Positions 6,359-6,845 of a stretch of 6,845 nucleotides of DNA are shown here, piece after piece. Each line of letters begins with the position of its first letter. Position 1 is the stretch's first letter. Location: positions 1-6,845 of the forward strand of contig SXRG01000114.1 of assembly GCA_005793645.1 (NCBI GenBank), in the 5' to 3' direction. The notes beneath the pieces are model-generated. The model worked only from the letters and a program-made list of their open reading frames with translations, ran no database searches and was not told the DNA's origin. A program made the translations under genes and the position numbers. Origin of the DNA: Burkholderiales bacterium (GTDB lineage Bacteria; Pseudomonadota; Gammaproteobacteria; Burkholderiales; Thiobacillaceae).

Positions 6359-6845
6359 GCGCTCATCCTCTCGGCTGCGCGGGAAAACACATCTTCCATT
6401 TGAATCAACATGATGTCCAGCGTGAAACACTGCTGCGCAGCTTCCCGTGCCTGTGTGCCCAGAGCTATGCGTTTCTCTACTGAATGGATTAGGCGATCCA
6501 AGGCGGAGGCGAGCGCGGCAGCGTCTTTGGGAGGTGCGATCAGCGCGCTTTCTTCGTCTTGTACGGCCTCTGGAATCGCTCCTACTGGCGTGGTGACGAT
6601 GGGTAAACCAGTCAACATAGCCTGTAGGATCGCCTGCGGCACGCCTTCGTTGGCGTAAGACGGCAGGCAGAAGATATCCATCGCTCGCATCCAATCCTCG
6701 GGATTGGGCTGTTGCCCTGCGAAAATGACCCGTTCATTTAATTGAAGTGCAGCGGTTTTTTGAATCAGCACATCGTGATAGGGGCCCTCTCCAACGATCA
6801 GCAGTTTCCACCCTGGGGCGTTGAGTTGCGCAAAGGCCTCCAGTA
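6355..6845 (-). CDS. Glycosyltransferase family 4 (GT-B), C-terminal part; 5' end outside window
   Basis: The last 162 codons of a gene that enters from the right edge, with stop TGA at 6357-6355. The visible part is the C-terminal donor-binding Rossmann domain of GT4 (Glycos_transf_1). It shows WKLLIVGEGP near its start, VIFAGQQPNPEDWMRAMDIF and PSYANEGVPQAILQAM. GLPIVTTPVGAIPEAV follows, then the typical APPKDAAALASALDRLI helix. The E-x7-E motif of retaining GT-B enzymes appears as E-GVPQAIL-Q, with Gln in place of the second Glu, a variant I associate with some GT4 members. An in-frame GTG at 6771 could be mistaken for a start, but the domain clearly continues upstream to the edge. It uses a nucleotide-sugar donor in the cytoplasm and is the first visible gene of the operon. 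Its stop overlaps the methyltransferase start (ATGA). The specific sugar is unknown. Confidence 0.92.
   Translation of the reverse strand, partial: LEAFAQLNAPGWKLLIVGEGPYHDVLIQKTAALQLNERVIFAGQQPNPEDWMRAMDIFCLPSYANEGVPQAILQAMLTGLPIVTTPVGAIPEAVQDEESALIAPPKDAAALASALDRLIHSVEKRIALGTQAREAAQQCFTLDIMLIQMEDVFSRAAERMSA
6366..6371 (-). promoter_or_regulatory. Ribosome binding site of the methyltransferase
   Basis: Minus-strand AGAGGA, 7 nt before the ATG at 6358. It sits inside the 3' end of the GT4 gene. With the ATGA overlap it supports 6358 as the original start, rather than the in-frame ATG at 6242 further down. Confidence 0.6.

Noticed and set aside
5960..6694. Long minus-strand frame overlapping the GT4 and methyltransferase genes
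   Set aside because: Outside codons 6358-6287, which are the true N-terminus of the methyltransferase before its frameshift, it is an out-of-frame reading of both genes with no domain.
6355..6771. GTG at 6771 as the start of a short GT4-like gene
   Set aside because: The frame continues upstream to the window edge with typical GT4 sequence (WKLLIVGEGP), so the GTG is an internal Val codon.

Overview
The window is one strand-biased block of a Gram-negative cell-envelope polysaccharide locus. Every credible gene is on the minus strand, so transcription runs from the right end to the left. The products are three GT9 (heptosyltransferase-type) glycosyltransferases, a GT4 glycosyltransferase, a CgeB-like glycosyltransferase, a polytopic O-antigen ligase/polymerase-family protein and a SAM-dependent methyltransferase. 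This combination points to lipopolysaccharide core/O-antigen assembly. Moderate GC (roughly 40-68% by stretch) and the gene content fit a proteobacterium, perhaps a beta- or gammaproteobacterium. The sequence alone does not fix the genus.

Layout in transcription order: GT4 C-terminal part (6845-6355, its start lies outside the window); methyltransferase (6358-5625), broken by a frameshift in its SAM-binding motif I; a 201-nt stretch holding only a doubtful 70-codon frame (5632-5420); GT9 no. 1 (5423-4395); GT9 no. 2 (4398-3370); CgeB-like glycosyltransferase (3373-2351); O-antigen ligase-family membrane protein (2354-984); and GT9 no. 3 (954-1, its C-terminus lies outside the window). Four of the junctions between credible genes are 4-nt ATGA overlaps or become so once starts are chosen carefully, counting the doubtful frame's junction there are five. 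This is the signature of one translationally coupled operon. The only clear gap between two firm genes apart from the 201-nt stretch is 29 nt, before GT9 no. 3.

Functionally, the GT9, GT4 and CgeB-like enzymes would each add sugars to a lipid-linked or lipid A-core acceptor on the cytoplasmic side. The methyltransferase could modify a sugar or chain end. The polytopic protein would act on the periplasmic face, either joining O-antigen to lipid A-core (WaaL-like) or polymerising repeats (Wzy-like). Donor and acceptor sugars cannot be assigned from sequence.

I found no CRISPR array, tRNA, rRNA, complete insertion sequence, convincing terminator or defence system. The most notable points are the single-base lesion in the methyltransferase next to a (CAGC)4 tract, the unexplained 201-nt spacer, the divergence of GT9 no. 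2 from the usual family motifs, and a GC-rich block whose edges fall inside genes. I see no convincing new biological system here.
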